Source: Flectonema sp. DT1601 (lineage: Eukaryota > Euglenozoa > Diplonemea > Diplonemida > Diplonemidae). From it: DNA of 64,000 nucleotides. Of this stretch, positions 53,868 through 64,000 are shown one piece after another (the first letter of the stretch is position 1; the number at the start of each line of letters is the position of its first letter). The stretch is from the NCBI GenBank assembly GCA_964019425.1, contig OZ025833.1, positions 186,001 to 250,000 of the forward strand, written 5' to 3'. The position numbers and the translations under genes are program-made. The notes beneath the pieces are model-generated. The model worked only from the letters and a program-made list of their open reading frames with translations, did no database searches and had not been told where the DNA came from.

Positions 53868-54887
53868 TTAGTTTTCAACGGTAAATTTCACATCAAAATC
53901 ATGATCCCCTTCTGTGACGGATGTTATCCAGCCTTCTTCATCATCTCCTGTGCCATGAACCATCGAAATTAAAGCAGCTTTAATGTTTAACGTCTTGTCA
54001 TAGGTTTCCGGGATACCCGCTGACAATGAAAACTGTCCCGATGAATGTTGTTGACAATCAGACAGCGGAGGGTTAATTTTATCGATAGTAGTAATGAGTG
54101 CGAGAGACTTGTACAGAAGTTCACAAGAGGGCCAGTGTGAAAAGGAAAACGTGGATCCCTCAAGTGATTCCACAGCTTCCGGGTTGTTAAGAAGTTGTGA
54201 TGCTGTCAGTCCGAATAGTACAAAAGAATCGTGCTCTGATTCTGCCATGCTGTAGGTGCCATGGACTTTAAACCCTCCTCCAGACATCTTTCTGTACTTA
54301 TACTTCGCTGTGTGCATATTCTTACTGACGTAGTCGGTTCCATGGGCAGTTTCGACGTTTCCGTATTTTGGGTTTTTATCAACCACTAAAAGAATAATTG
54401 ATTTACCAGGTCCTCCACATTGTTGAACTTTCTTAGACATTCCTTGTTGTTTGAGACCTCCTTTACCCCAATAGAGTCGCCAAAGATCTTCTTTGTAGGT
54501 ATCATGGTTATGAGTCCAGGTAATCTTTTTATATATTTCAAAGTTCTTATCCGATTCTAAGTCGGTTATTATCTTCTTTGAGTGTTTCATTGCTCCATTC
54601 CATATTATAAATAGTTGGAGGTCTTTCTCTGTATGAGAATCTGATAATTCTGGTTTGTGATTTTTTGTATTTTCGGATGGTGGTGGGTTCGTGGTACCTT
54701 CTTCATCCCAACTGTCAGGTTGCTGAGTTTTTTGAATGGTTGAGGTAGGTTGGGACACTCTTTGAGTTGGTCTTTCAGAAATAGTTTGTAAGAAATGAAA
54801 TTGAATTCCTCCAACTAAACATAATAAGCCGACGAATATTAAAACTATCGTCCTACGGCGATTCCCTCCGCCATTAGGACGGGGCAT
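53868..54887 (-). CDS. Type II membrane protein, possibly Golgi glycan-processing
   Basis: A 339-residue protein with a basic 12-residue cytosolic tail (MPRPNGGGNRRR), one signal-anchor helix (TIVLIFVGLLCLVGGIQFHFL), a Ser/Thr/Pro/Gln stem (about 33-80) and a globular lumenal domain. Conserved-looking blocks are LQLFIIWNGAMKHSKKII, DTYKEDLWRLYWG, GPGKSIILLVVDKNPKYGNVETAHGTDYVSKN and GGGFKVHGTYSMAESEHDSFVLFG. This architecture is that of Golgi glycosyltransferases, and the domain recalls uncharacterised protist and algal proteins with VxxNPxY and GGGxxVHxT motifs. No DxD that I would trust as catalytic. The start is 9 nt after an acceptor (acttttcaactcag). Enzyme activity is a guess from topology. 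Confidence 0.55.
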   Translation of the reverse strand: MPRPNGGGNRRRTIVLIFVGLLCLVGGIQFHFLQTISERPTQRVSQPTSTIQKTQQPDSWDEEGTTNPPPSENTKNHKPELSDSHTEKDLQLFIIWNGAMKHSKKIITDLESDKNFEIYKKITWTHNHDTYKEDLWRLYWGKGGLKQQGMSKKVQQCGGPGKSIILLVVDKNPKYGNVETAHGTDYVSKNMHTAKYKYRKMSGGGFKVHGTYSMAESEHDSFVLFGLTASQLLNNPEAVESLEGSTFSFSHWPSCELLYKSLALITTIDKINPPLSDCQQHSSGQFSLSAGIPETYDKTLNIKAALISMVHGTGDDEEGWITSVTEGDHDFDVKFTVEN

Positions 54888-57238
54888 ATTAAGTAACTGA
54901 GTTGAAAAGTTATTTAAAATCTCAAAGAGTTCTACTAAGCTACGTGTACCTGAATAGAAAATATAATAATGAAATTAGTTTCTCACATCACATTCAAAAC
55001 AGTATAGTTTTCACGAAGTAACTGACCAAATTTGTAACCAGAAAAAGAAGAAAGAAAAAAAAGACTAAAAGCAATGTACTCCGGAATATTAAGGGAAAAG
55101 ATTACGAAAAACACAGAAGGCAAGCGCAATCAAATGAAAGCGTTATCGACCCCTTTTCATAACCATGCTTTTTCTTTTTTTTTTTAAAAAGCTCCCCAGG
55201 TATCCCATCAGTTGCTGAGTGTTCTCTACAAAAAATTATCCACCGACTTTATGTGGTCATCACACTTTTCAGGTAGATTGTAAGTAGGGCCGATTATTCT
55301 GACTTTATTCTGACGATCTCCTCTACCCTATAGAAAGTGTAGTTTAGAGACCAGTGATACTTACATATCACGCAGACAGCAGTAGTAAGAGCAAATTATT
55401 CGCTTTGCCGCTGGCATAGTGTCTCCAAATAAAGAAGTTACGACAGAAATGTTGCTGAAATATGACTGGTATCATATTTCTATTTTATATTCGACGCTAG
55501 AGAAAATGTTCCACATAGCGATGAGATTCCCACCAGTTCGTTGTTGTTGCTGTTCTGAGTCAGAGAACACAAAAAACTAGTTCCAACAAGACATAACTTT
55601 GATGGCAGCACATAACCCACCAGGCACTCACACACAAACATGATAGGTCTGTAACAATGATGGTTGAACGTGTTGCTGGCAGAGTGCACCGAAGGTGTAT
55701 ATTTATTTTATAAAGTTATGAAGGACTGTATCGATCTATAGCTGAATGCTGCACCTTTTACTATCGTTGGTGTTTTCGGTTACGCACATGACTCCATTTG
55801 ACGTTAGATTTGTCTTTTAGAAGTCTTTTTGATTACATTTGCAACAAGAAAATCAACTGAAGTCGCAATACATGTGCAGCACACAAACAAAGTCCTCAGT
55901 AATTGAAAACAAAGTACTGTTAGTTGCGGTCATCCTTCCGTAACAAGCGAACTCACACTTATACCCAAGTGGTCCAAAAAAAACTGAACTCACAACATAA
56001 ACCAGAAACAAAGAATATTCAACTGACTTCTAGCGCAAGTGCACAAGAAAGTTTTATTGAAAGGAAACCGAGGCGGGAAAAAAAAGAAGAAAAAAAAGAA
56101 AAGTATAAACGGTTATTCGAAACTAAAAGAAATACACAAAACCATAATATAGTATATACTTAATAACAAAATCAGTAGACTTTGAGACATCGTTTTACCC
56201 CTGACATCAAACACATCATCCCAACAGACCTTTTTTCGATGAGAAGTGACCATTAGTATTTCCAGTAACCTGATTTCTGTAGTACGTTTTTTTTTTTTTT
56301 TTTTTTTAAAAATTTCGAAAACAGGTGGAGAAACATATAATTGAGAAAAGCAGGCGATAAACTAAAAAACCAAACAGAAGAAAGAGAGCATAAAACCCCT
56401 CCATGGGAATCCCCTGTAGCGTACAACGTCACGTGTGGATAGATAATTCCACCATGTATGCTGAAGGGTTTACATGACGTTCATCATGACCAGGAAATTT
56501 ATAGGAGAAGTGCCTTCTGGGACCCTCCACCCCTACTATTAACATTCTATGATTATTTTATCATATAAATCACAGAAACAGTAGTTAAACAACGAATCAC
56601 AACAGAGACGCTGGACGTGTTTTACTCGTTGTTAAGCAGACACCTGGTAGCCAGCTATTCAAAGCAGCTTGTTAGTGACAACAATTCAGATGCTTGCAAA
56701 CCAGCAGACAAAAAAAGTGGCTGTTCAAAAAAAAGTTGCAAATGCTAACCTAAAAGACCACGTATTTTCACATCGTTTAAAAAAAAAGGAGAGAAGAGAA
56801 AAAAAAACTGTGCCGAGTAAACCAATAAATAAAATTAATAAAAACAAAAATAGAACACCAAGATGCAACACCAGGATTTGTTTGACTGCGCACGAACAGG
56901 CCTGAATATGTGTCGATATCAATGAACAAAAAGTAAGTTAATTTATGTTTAGTCTGTTGGGTCTTATGAGAATGAACAAGTACATCTGAGATTGCAGATT
57001 GCCAAAAAGAAACCGTACTCGCAATATTCTCTATTAACTGGTTTATATTCAACAAAGCCTTGCGCGTGTGTGTGTTGTGTGCTTGTGTGTGTGTGTGTTG
57101 TCGGTTTTTTTCTTTTTTTTTTTTTTTTTTTTAAAAACAATATTTCTTTTACTAAAATTATTGAACTTAAATATAACGAGGATAAAAAAGTTTTTCTGTA
57201 ATTTTACAAAAAAAAAAAAAAAAAAAAGAAAAACCAAT
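54888..57238. other. 2.3 kb spacer, no gene supported
   Basis: Contains T/A runs (56287-56308, 57116-57132, 57208-57227), a GT microsatellite at 57064-57100 and two non-homopolymer islands (about 55200-55700 and 56200-56660) with no domain-bearing frame, acceptor or repeat-family match. A purine-rich plus-strand frame at 55924-56163 looks like chance. Confidence 0.55.
57064..57100. repeat. GT microsatellite
   Basis: Interrupted (GT)n tract just downstream of the ankyrin-FYVE gene. Confidence 0.85.
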
Positions 57239-59377
57239 TTAACTACTAATCATACTGTTTTCCTGCAGTGTTTGCAAACACCTACTGCAAACTCGTTGCC
57301 TTTCCTTCCTTCCATAGGGAAGGTAAGCCAAATCTGAACAACAAGCTGAACAGAATATGTCTCCACAGGCTCGGCAGTGGTGCCTGTTTTTTTTATTATT
57401 ATTGATTTTTTCGTTTTTTTTTATTTCTTTTTGAAATTCATTTCACATAAAAACGCTAAAAATCACATTGACATCATACCTTCGTAAGAACACCGTGAAT
57501 GACTCATCACAATTCCTACAATTTTTAGATTTACCGTCAGACACCCACCTTGGTGAACCTCTTACCTGTGTTGTTTGTTATTGTTTCATAGCGTTTGATT
57601 TGTTTGATTGAATAAATAGTGTTTGAACCTATACCTCAAGAAAGTCAACACCCTCAAGCATATCTGGAGGCGTAGCAAGTGCTCCAGCTACTAAGTAAGA
57701 GAGATCAGCACATATATTTGAATCTAACTCTGATAACAAACATTGTAAAGGTAGACGTTGAGAATGTGGAACAATCGGTTCTCTGTGTCGTTGAGACTCA
57801 CAGCGAGTTAACAGATCTTCAACAGCCTGATAATCAGATCTTTGTGTTATTCTCACTTGTTCTCGAGCAACTTCTAAAGGACTGTGACCGTGACAGTTGA
57901 CCATCGTCATATCAGCACCAGCTCTAAACAATAACCGAATCGCATCTGTTTTTCCAAAGTACGCAGCTGTGTGTAATGGAGAAGCGTGATCTCGTCGATA
58001 TCCATTAACATCAGCACCAAGTCTAATAAGAGATCTGATTGCTTCAATATTCCCTTTCTGTGATGCTACGAAAAGAGGTGAGGCACCAGAAGACTTTCTA
58101 CAAGCATTCAAGTCAGCACCAGCTGCAGCAAGCTCTTCAATACATTTACTGTGGCCCAGCTCAGCTGCTACGAGTACGGCTGAAGCTCCATCTGGAAGAT
58201 ACGTATTCGGGTTGGCACCCATCTCAACTAAGGGAGCAACACAGTGATGTTGTCCCTTCTGAGCTGCTAAGTAGAGTGCCGTTGCACCGTATTGTGTCGC
58301 TGCGTTAGGAGAAGCACCAGCTGCAAATAACGCTCGTAAACAGTCTACTCTTCCGTGCATTGCAGCTGCACAGAATGGAGTACTTCCGGACTGTCTGGGT
58401 GCATCAACTGAAGCATCGTATCGAATAAGCATCCGCAACGTTAGCAAATGTCCCGCAGCAGCTGCCACCCACAATGGAGTTGTGTGATCAATGAGACCCG
58501 TGTTGCATTCAACTTTTAGATTTTGTAACAGAACCCTCACAACATCTGTGTGTCCTTTTTGAGCGGCGCTGAATAGCGCAGTTGCTCCAGACTTTGGCAT
58601 TCGAATATTAGCATCAGCTCCAACTTCCCCAAGTAACTGCACACAGTCATGATGACCTTGTTGAGCAGCAACAAATATCGGAGTACCACCACCTGCAACA
58701 AGAGCGCAGTCTACATCAGCTCCAAGTTTATGAAGAACTTTCAGCGTGTCGCAGTGGCCTCGGTAGGCAGCAAAGAACGCTGCTGTTGTTCCGTTCGTCA
58801 TTTTAGCAGAAACATCTAATCCTAGGTTAGCAAGCTTTTCTAATGCAGCAGTTTGTCCTTGGATAGCTGCAGAGAATATAGGAGTCATCCCATTAGGCAT
58901 TTGACGGAATATGTCTGCTTTCAATTCGTGGAGTTTTGTTATGCAGTTGACGTTACCTCGACCGGCTGCTACGAATATCGGAGTAGCACCTCCACCGCCT
59001 TCTATTTTAGTGGGCATATCGAGATCTGCTCCGAAAGTTGATAATGTTGTTAGTGTCCCTGGGTGACCTCCTCCTGCTGCAGCAAAAGGAGCTGATATTC
59101 CGTCACTGTCTCGACAAACTGTTGCTGGAACACCAATATCAATTAAATATCTTATTACTTCACACTGTCCTTCAAGTGCGGCTAACACCAATGCTGGTGT
59201 CCCTTTCTCCGTGCAAGAGTTCGGATCTGCTTCACCAGCTCCACACAAACTTTTTACTTCTTCAACGCTACCTCGAACTGCTGCTGCTAACATCTTGTCA
59301 TTAGCAGATGCTAAAGGATCCTTCGCTTTTTCAACGGCGACCGCGATCTCTTCTCGAAGGTCATCGGTGAGTCCCAT
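57239..59377 (-). CDS. Ankyrin-repeat/FYVE-domain protein, three exons
   Basis: Exons 59377-57635, 57565-57480 and 57383-57239 encode 657 residues. Intron 1 (57634-57566) starts GTATAG and ends ACACAG; intron 2 (57479-57384) starts GTATGA and ends AAACAG. Residues about 25-530 are fourteen ankyrin repeats plus a partial one (TPIFVAAGRGNVNCI, TALYLAAQKGQHHCV). Exons 2 and 3 add a complete FYVE zinc finger: RWVSDGKSKNCRNC (WxxD), the signature RRHHCRACG split by intron 2, FCSACC and QRVCSRC, with all eight zinc ligands. FYVE domains bind phosphatidylinositol 3-phosphate, so this should be an endosome- or autophagosome-associated scaffold. It resembles animal ANKFY1/Rabankyrin but has no BTB domain. 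The uninterrupted frame alone would hide the FYVE part. Confidence 0.88.
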
Positions 59378-59695
59378 GAGGATAACACTCCTCCACTCCC
59401 CCCCCCTCCCTCCTATCTTAAAAAGAATGAAAAATAATTCAAAGAAAATCCCGATAATTTCGTCCCTTTTCTTTTTTTTTATTCAATTGTCTCACGTCGG
59501 CATAGTTTTAGTCTCTTGCTACAGGAAAAACTAAAGTAAGGAACAGAAAAAAATGAAAAACTAAAAAAAAAAAAGAGATTACGGAAGAACTAACAGGAAA
59601 CAAATAAAACAAAACAATTCGCAAAAATATTTGGAAGATAGTGAACCTCGACTCAATTAAAGATTAAACTCACAATTGGATCGCAGGTTTTATTT
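59378..59695. other. Short spacer, nothing recognised
   Basis: Spacer with a C/T-rich patch (59393-59413, CTCCACTCCCCCCCCTCCCT on the plus strand) just upstream of the ankyrin-FYVE start, and A/T runs. No gene seen. Confidence 0.55.
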
Positions 59696-61240
59696 TTATT
59701 CTTTATCAGGTAATTGCTTATAAGAAGGAATCCAGTCCTTGTATATTATAAACGCAGTTACACATCCAACACCGAACATAACAACTGAGATTATGACGAC
59801 CATCACAACTGGATAGTCATCGGAACAGACTCCAGTGACAGCATAGTTAACTTCATGTAATGACAGAAAATACCAGAGAGACGAATCAAGAGGGACGTTG
59901 GAACGAAGACAACACGTGTACGCTTTTGATTTTTTGTATTGCAAAGAGAGTGAATTTAACGATTGCATGTATGAACCATATGGTGATCCAACAATCTTTT
60001 TAGGTTGTCTATCAAGGTTGAATGCGATAACTCCTTTTAATTCATCCCGACAGATTGATGAAATAATCAAACAAACTCCTGCTGGTTCTGCACAGGCTTT
60101 CTGACATATTACTTGTCCACGAGAATCAGATCCAGCGCTGCATTCAATATCGGTAGTGCATACCGTAGCAGCAACGTTTCGACAATCTCTTGTTTCGTAA
60201 TTGAAATATGTGTCTTTAGGACACCATAAGTCAGGAGATATAATTGATCTTTCTCCTTTCAGATTTTCCGGTATTGCAACTCCAGCATTGCCGTCAAATA
60301 TTTCGGTGCATACCTCAGCCTCAGACAGGCATATTGTTCCGAACTCGCAGTGGACTAGTAGTTCGTTGTTGTCGTTGAACCCACATGGTTTACCTTCTTT
60401 TTGATACTTTTCACACTTACACACTCCCTTGTGATATAACGGATATTTCCCTCTCTCGCAGTAGCCGGGATTCTGACCTAAATTATCTCTCTGTAAAAGT
60501 TCGATACTTTGTATTCCAGGAAGGATGTTGTTGTCACTCTGAACCTCAAGACAATTATCTTTGTGTTCTGGTAATTTAATACAAGACGTCTGACCATTTG
60601 ATGTCACGATACATTGCAATGGTTCAGCTGTTAGATAGTAGTCAGGATCAAAGCCTTCTCTAATTATCCATTCATGTGGTGACGTCTCACCGTAGAATAT
60701 TCCTCTATAGCAGAGTGGGAACTCTGTTAAAGAGATGCTAACTATTCTATTTTTGTAAGGAATCTCAAGGTGGGTTTTGTTGTTTGTTGGTAGCTGAGGG
60801 CTGCATGGCTGACCTTCAGATGCGTAAGTAACGCAGACTTCTCTCGTTGGATGACAATAACCTCCTGCGCAGAAGTGAATATTGCTAACATCGCAAGACT
60901 CACCCGGGTATCCTGATCTGATAGGTACGCAGTGAGTTTTACAGACTCGTGAAGAGCATTCGCTGTCACTCGAGCAGGCTGCTCCAACAATCTTCACAGA
61001 ACTACAAGTTCCTCCATCGCAGAATCGAAGATGGTCAGTCTCACTTCTTAAAGATCTCGCTGCTAATCCTCCTCGATATTGAGGACTACCCGCCTCTAAT
61101 TGTTGATTTATACATATATTAGCACCACCACAACTCTCCCATTCTGCTTTCACTCCACCATTCCCAAATCCGTCTTGACATGCTGATGCGCTGCTGAGTG
61201 CGATCATCATCAGACCGTTAGCAATGACGTTGAGTTTCAT
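59696..61240 (-). CDS. Cysteine-rich type I membrane surface protein
   Basis: A 514-residue protein with a signal peptide (MKLNVIANGLMMIALSSASA), a large extracellular part with many Cys in EGF/Dickkopf-like spacing (GAACSSDSECSSRVCKTHCV, GYPGESCDVSNIHFCAGGYC, EGQPCSPQL, GFNDNNELLVHCEFGTICL, CTTDIECSAGSDS), a single membrane helix near 475-497 (VVMVVIISVVMFGVGCVTAFII) and a short tail YKDWIPSYKQLPDKE. A tail YxxxP/YxxL-like signal may guide sorting. The ATG is 11 nt after an acceptor (aatttcccattccag). The Cys pattern is common in protist surface proteins of unknown role; receptor or adhesion functions are possible but unproved. Confidence 0.75.
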   Translation of the reverse strand: MKLNVIANGLMMIALSSASACQDGFGNGGVKAEWESCGGANICINQQLEAGSPQYRGGLAARSLRSETDHLRFCDGGTCSSVKIVGAACSSDSECSSRVCKTHCVPIRSGYPGESCDVSNIHFCAGGYCHPTREVCVTYASEGQPCSPQLPTNNKTHLEIPYKNRIVSISLTEFPLCYRGIFYGETSPHEWIIREGFDPDYYLTAEPLQCIVTSNGQTSCIKLPEHKDNCLEVQSDNNILPGIQSIELLQRDNLGQNPGYCERGKYPLYHKGVCKCEKYQKEGKPCGFNDNNELLVHCEFGTICLSEAEVCTEIFDGNAGVAIPENLKGERSIISPDLWCPKDTYFNYETRDCRNVAATVCTTDIECSAGSDSRGQVICQKACAEPAGVCLIISSICRDELKGVIAFNLDRQPKKIVGSPYGSYMQSLNSLSLQYKKSKAYTCCLRSNVPLDSSLWYFLSLHEVNYAVTGVCSDDYPVVMVVIISVVMFGVGCVTAFIIYKDWIPSYKQLPDKE

Positions 61241-61461
61241 ATTCCACCGACCTGGAATGGGAAATTATTTATTAGTTTAAAAAAGAGTTAGATGACTAGG
61301 TGATGGGTGTTATTGGTGAAGGTATCATTTACCATTCACAATATTAAAAAAGAAGATGTGATCAACTCATCGAATTGGCCATATTTAAAGAGGGGAAGAC
61401 AAGAACAAGAATAAAAGATGTCGTTCAATTTTAATGAAAGACGTAAATAGATGTGAAGAGA

Positions 61462-62488
61462 TCAGGATTCCTGACACATCAGTTTTTCAATTCTCATGTA
61501 ATTCTGATTGTGTTTACGAATTTTATTTTTAAATTTTAACTTCGTTAAAGATAATGGATTTCGTTGGTATTTATTTTTTTGTGGTTTTCCATATTTTGCA
61601 GAAGAGTCTGGTCCCAATGGAAACCAAAGAAGATTGTTCATTCTATGAGAATTACTAATCTCGAAAGGCTCAACGTCTGTATGAATTAACGACGTTTTAT
61701 TGCGACTAAAACAGTTAAGTCTACCCAAATTGATTTCTGGTAACCAACTAGTTGCAATCGATGATATTATCAACTTACCAGGAGGTTTAACGACGCGTAA
61801 AACCTCATTTTTTGAGACCTCCTCCACAATTGAAGTATCGCAATTTTCAATTAGTTGTTGCTTTCGTTTTACTTTTTTTGTTTCCTCATATTGCCATGCC
61901 TGTTGAAATGCAGCTTTAGTTTCATTCATGTATTCCTGTGTAGATTGACATTTTCGTAGATATTTGCTTTTAATGTTTAGTTGTTTATCACATATTGCAA
62001 AAGCTGAAAGTAAGTTTTTCACGTCCCCTAATGTCTTTTGTAATGTTGGATTCAGTTGAGAAAGTGATGGTATCGGTTGTTCCATTGGAAGTGGATTTGA
62101 TACAACTCTTCTCGCGTTTTCATAATATCTCACCGTGTGAAGCCTTAAATCCCTTTGTTGATTCATTCGTTCTTTGATTGTTGCTTCTGGTGTCACGTCG
62201 TCGCATATGTTCATCAGCAGTTCGTAGTATCTTCTTTTTGCAATGATCCTCTCGTGTCGTCTTGCAGCCCGATTGCTGTCTTCACTTTTTATTAATTGTT
62301 CGCTCTTCTTTCTGGAATGCTCTCGATTTTTTTGAGATTATACAGCGTCTTGCCTCTTCCCTTTTTTGATTTAGACTTTCTAAACATTCCTCATCGTTTG
62401 TAAACAACGTTTCTGAGATTGATTCGGATTTTGAGTTGTCACTTTCATTATCGTCTTGCCAGGAAGTAATGTCACGAGTTGACCACAT
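61462..62488 (-). CDS. Charged helical protein, reading frame shifted at an A7 run
   Basis: One gene seems to span two overlapping frames. The first frame begins MWSTRDITSWQDDNESD at 62488, 17 nt after an acceptor (tttctacttcattcag), and ends at 62282. The second runs from about 62338 to the stop at 61462. They overlap, and removing one A from the A7 run at 62327-62333 fuses them into 341 residues through a continuous Arg/Lys/Glu helix (SKNREHSRKKSEQ, RRHERIIAKRRYYELL). A homopolymer sequencing error is the simplest cause; a +1 programmed shift is possible but less likely. The N-terminus is acidic, the C-terminus basic (KPQKNKYQRNPLSLTKLKFKNKIRKHNQNYM). Family not recognised. The stop TGA lies in a perfect TCAGG/CCTGA hairpin. 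Confidence 0.6.
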
Positions 62489-62788
62489 TAATGACTGGCA
62501 GCAACCTGAATGAAGTAGAAATAAACAAAGAAAATCAAATAAAAAAAAAGTAGTATTTTGGGTGGGCCTTCCAGGTAAATATATGCAAAAAAAAGAAAAA
62601 TAAATAATAAAAAAAAACTGTTTTGAAAGTGGAACATTAAAAAAAGACATGTGTAGAAACACAAATCTGATCAACAGAAAATTTTCTTCTTTTCTTAGAA
62701 TAACAGACTCGTGTAAACTAATCATCCGTCAAGCAGCAATGCAGTACATTGGTATTCCCTCAACGTAAGAAATACTTCTCAGTGAGTT

Positions 62789-63508
62789 TTAAGTACTCAA
62801 GTGATCAGCGCAATATCCCCACTTAGTTTCAGCACCACCACTAACGAGCCAGTACGTTTCTCTGATCGGTACTGAATGTTGACAACATCCCTGAACAACA
62901 TTTAAACTGCTAGTTTGGTACGCAAGTTCCCTATTGTCAAAAGTTTCAGTTATCGTAATCGGGTAATACCTAGTGGATAGCTCCTGAAGATTTGTTAGTT
63001 TGTTTTGAAAGAAGCAGCCGCAAATGTTTGGAATTGTACGTTTTTTATAAGTCATAAACGTTGAACAAGACTGATACCCCTGCATTAATACTTCTGACGT
63101 CGACATTGGTGTGACAACATTTAATGTATTGTCTACTTGTTGCCATCTGTTGTTAACTTTTATACAAAATCCGCCTGTCCAATTTCCAGACGGCATGGTT
63201 AGTGTTGCTCTTCTTTCTACTAAAACTACTTCTTGAGTGACATATGCGTTGTTCTTTAATATTTGGTATTCTGCACAGGTGCTGTCTTCTCCCAACCTGA
63301 CTGTTAGCGGAGATGATCTGAAAGCCCAGAAACCTGTAAAAGTAAACACGACATCTTGTTCTGATACTGCTCTAGTTGGATGGAAATCTATCCACCTCTT
63401 AGTCTTGAGTCTGTCGGATAAAGTGTAGTCTGTGCCAGAAGCTGCTTTTCCTTCTTCACCCAAGCACAGTGACACAGTAGTAAGCAGAATCAATAATTTA
63501 AAGGACAT
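62789..63508 (-). CDS. Secreted cysteine-containing protein, function unknown
   Basis: A 239-residue protein with a clear signal peptide (MSFKLLILLTTVSLCLG), no membrane anchor and ten or so Cys in the mature part (DSTCAEYQIL, GGFCIKVNN, YQSCSTFM, NICGCFF, GCCQHSVP, GYCADH). Beta-rich segments (DVVFTFTGFWAFRSSPLTVRL; EVVLVERRATLTMPSG) suggest an immunoglobulin- or lipocalin-like sandwich, but no family was recognised. The stop TAA lies in the loop of a TGAGT/ACTCA hairpin. It ends a run of surface or secreted genes (59.7-63.5 kb), so a role outside the cell is likely. Confidence 0.65.
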   Translation of the reverse strand: MSFKLLILLTTVSLCLGEEGKAASGTDYTLSDRLKTKRWIDFHPTRAVSEQDVVFTFTGFWAFRSSPLTVRLGEDSTCAEYQILKNNAYVTQEVVLVERRATLTMPSGNWTGGFCIKVNNRWQQVDNTLNVVTPMSTSEVLMQGYQSCSTFMTYKKRTIPNICGCFFQNKLTNLQELSTRYYPITITETFDNRELAYQTSSLNVVQGCCQHSVPIRETYWLVSGGAETKWGYCADHLST

Positions 63509-64000
63509 TTTTTTTATAGTCGGGTCTTGTGTGTGTGTGTGTGTGTAGTGGGAATATAATACAACTAAGAAACTTTATCACTGATACTTTCTCTGTGTCT
63601 CAGATTGTAGAATTGGATGCCTGTAATGTGAAAAAAAAAAATTTTTTTTTTTAAAACACAAAAGAGTTGTCTTTAATGGTTGATAAACAAAAAGCGATTA
63701 AATAGCACAAACAAAAAAAAACACTACACATTTTAGCAGTCAAAAAGGAAACAGCAGGGAACGGGACTGGAAACGAGGAAGGGAAATGGAGACGCGAGAA
63801 AGTAAAATGGGGGGAAAACGGATAGCCGAAACGCAGAAAACAGCGGACAGATTTTTTTTTTTTTTTGTTTTTTTTTTTTTCCCTCTCGGAGAAAAAGATT
63901 GAAGAACTCTCATGTTGAACTTCTTGATTCTAAACTGTGCAGGATTGTATAGAAAGCTAAATGAATTCTACAGGAGTCGAGAACATCAGGGATCCAAAAA
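63509..64000. other. Right-edge spacer with GT microsatellite
   Basis: Contains (GT)n at 63528-63546 directly 5' of the secreted-protein gene, A/T runs (63629-63652, 63852-63880) and purine-rich DNA to the window end. No gene start seen. Confidence 0.6.
63528..63546. repeat. GT microsatellite
   Basis: Perfect (GT)n of about nine units, 20 nt upstream of the secreted-protein ATG on the coding strand side. Confidence 0.9.

Overview
This 64 kb window looks like nuclear DNA of a flagellated, single-celled eukaryote. Every gene I can support lies on the minus strand. Genes have few introns; the ones I could resolve are short (69 to 96 nt, GT-AG, often starting GTATGT or GTTTGT). Most start codons sit 9 to 50 nt downstream of a pyrimidine-rich stretch ending in AG. 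One-strand gene order plus an AG acceptor before most ATGs suggests spliced-leader trans-splicing of long transcription units. An intact exocyst subunit and proteins with repeated RLY modules, which I recall from kinetoplastids, point towards Euglenozoa (diplonemid- or kinetoplastid-like). This assignment is inference; no leader RNA gene or rRNA was found. The code is standard (TAA, TAG and TGA stops).

Layout: 1-0.86 kb is a GC-richer, unrelated-looking stretch that abruptly replaces the 3' half of a cathepsin L-like gene. From 0.86 to 11.1 kb lie SERINC, a B-box protein, a C18orf21-like zinc-ribbon protein, exocyst Sec3, a possible complex I B12-like subunit and a small coiled-coil protein. 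From 11.1 to 22.3 kb is a gene desert of A/T homopolymers holding small structured repeats (families A-D) and a 768 bp terminal-inverted-repeat element with a tRNA-like core. From 22.3 to 31.7 kb are unknown cytoskeletal-type proteins (two with RLY modules), a lipid-droplet-type hydrolase (LDAH) and a Tudor-like coiled-coil protein. From 31.9 to 42.7 kb are WDR74/NSA1, a two-domain cyclic-nucleotide-binding-like protein, a large PAN/apple surface protein, a MORN protein and a bacterial-type RtcB ligase. From 45.9 to 63.5 kb are a protein with six copies of an unfamiliar acidic/DRI-RR-TL module, a three-exon small acidic protein, aminoacylase-1, a type II membrane protein, an ankyrin-FYVE protein whose FYVE domain lies in two short 3' exons, and three more genes, two of them secreted or surface cysteine-rich proteins.

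The genes do not form one pathway. Themes are membrane traffic and lipids (Sec3, FYVE, SERINC, LDAH), the cell surface (PAN, cysteine-rich and type II proteins), the cytoskeleton or flagellum (RLY, MORN, coiled coils) and RNA work (RtcB, WDR74, C18orf21-like). The least explained content is the set of short, structured, dispersed repeats and the hairpins around several stop codons.
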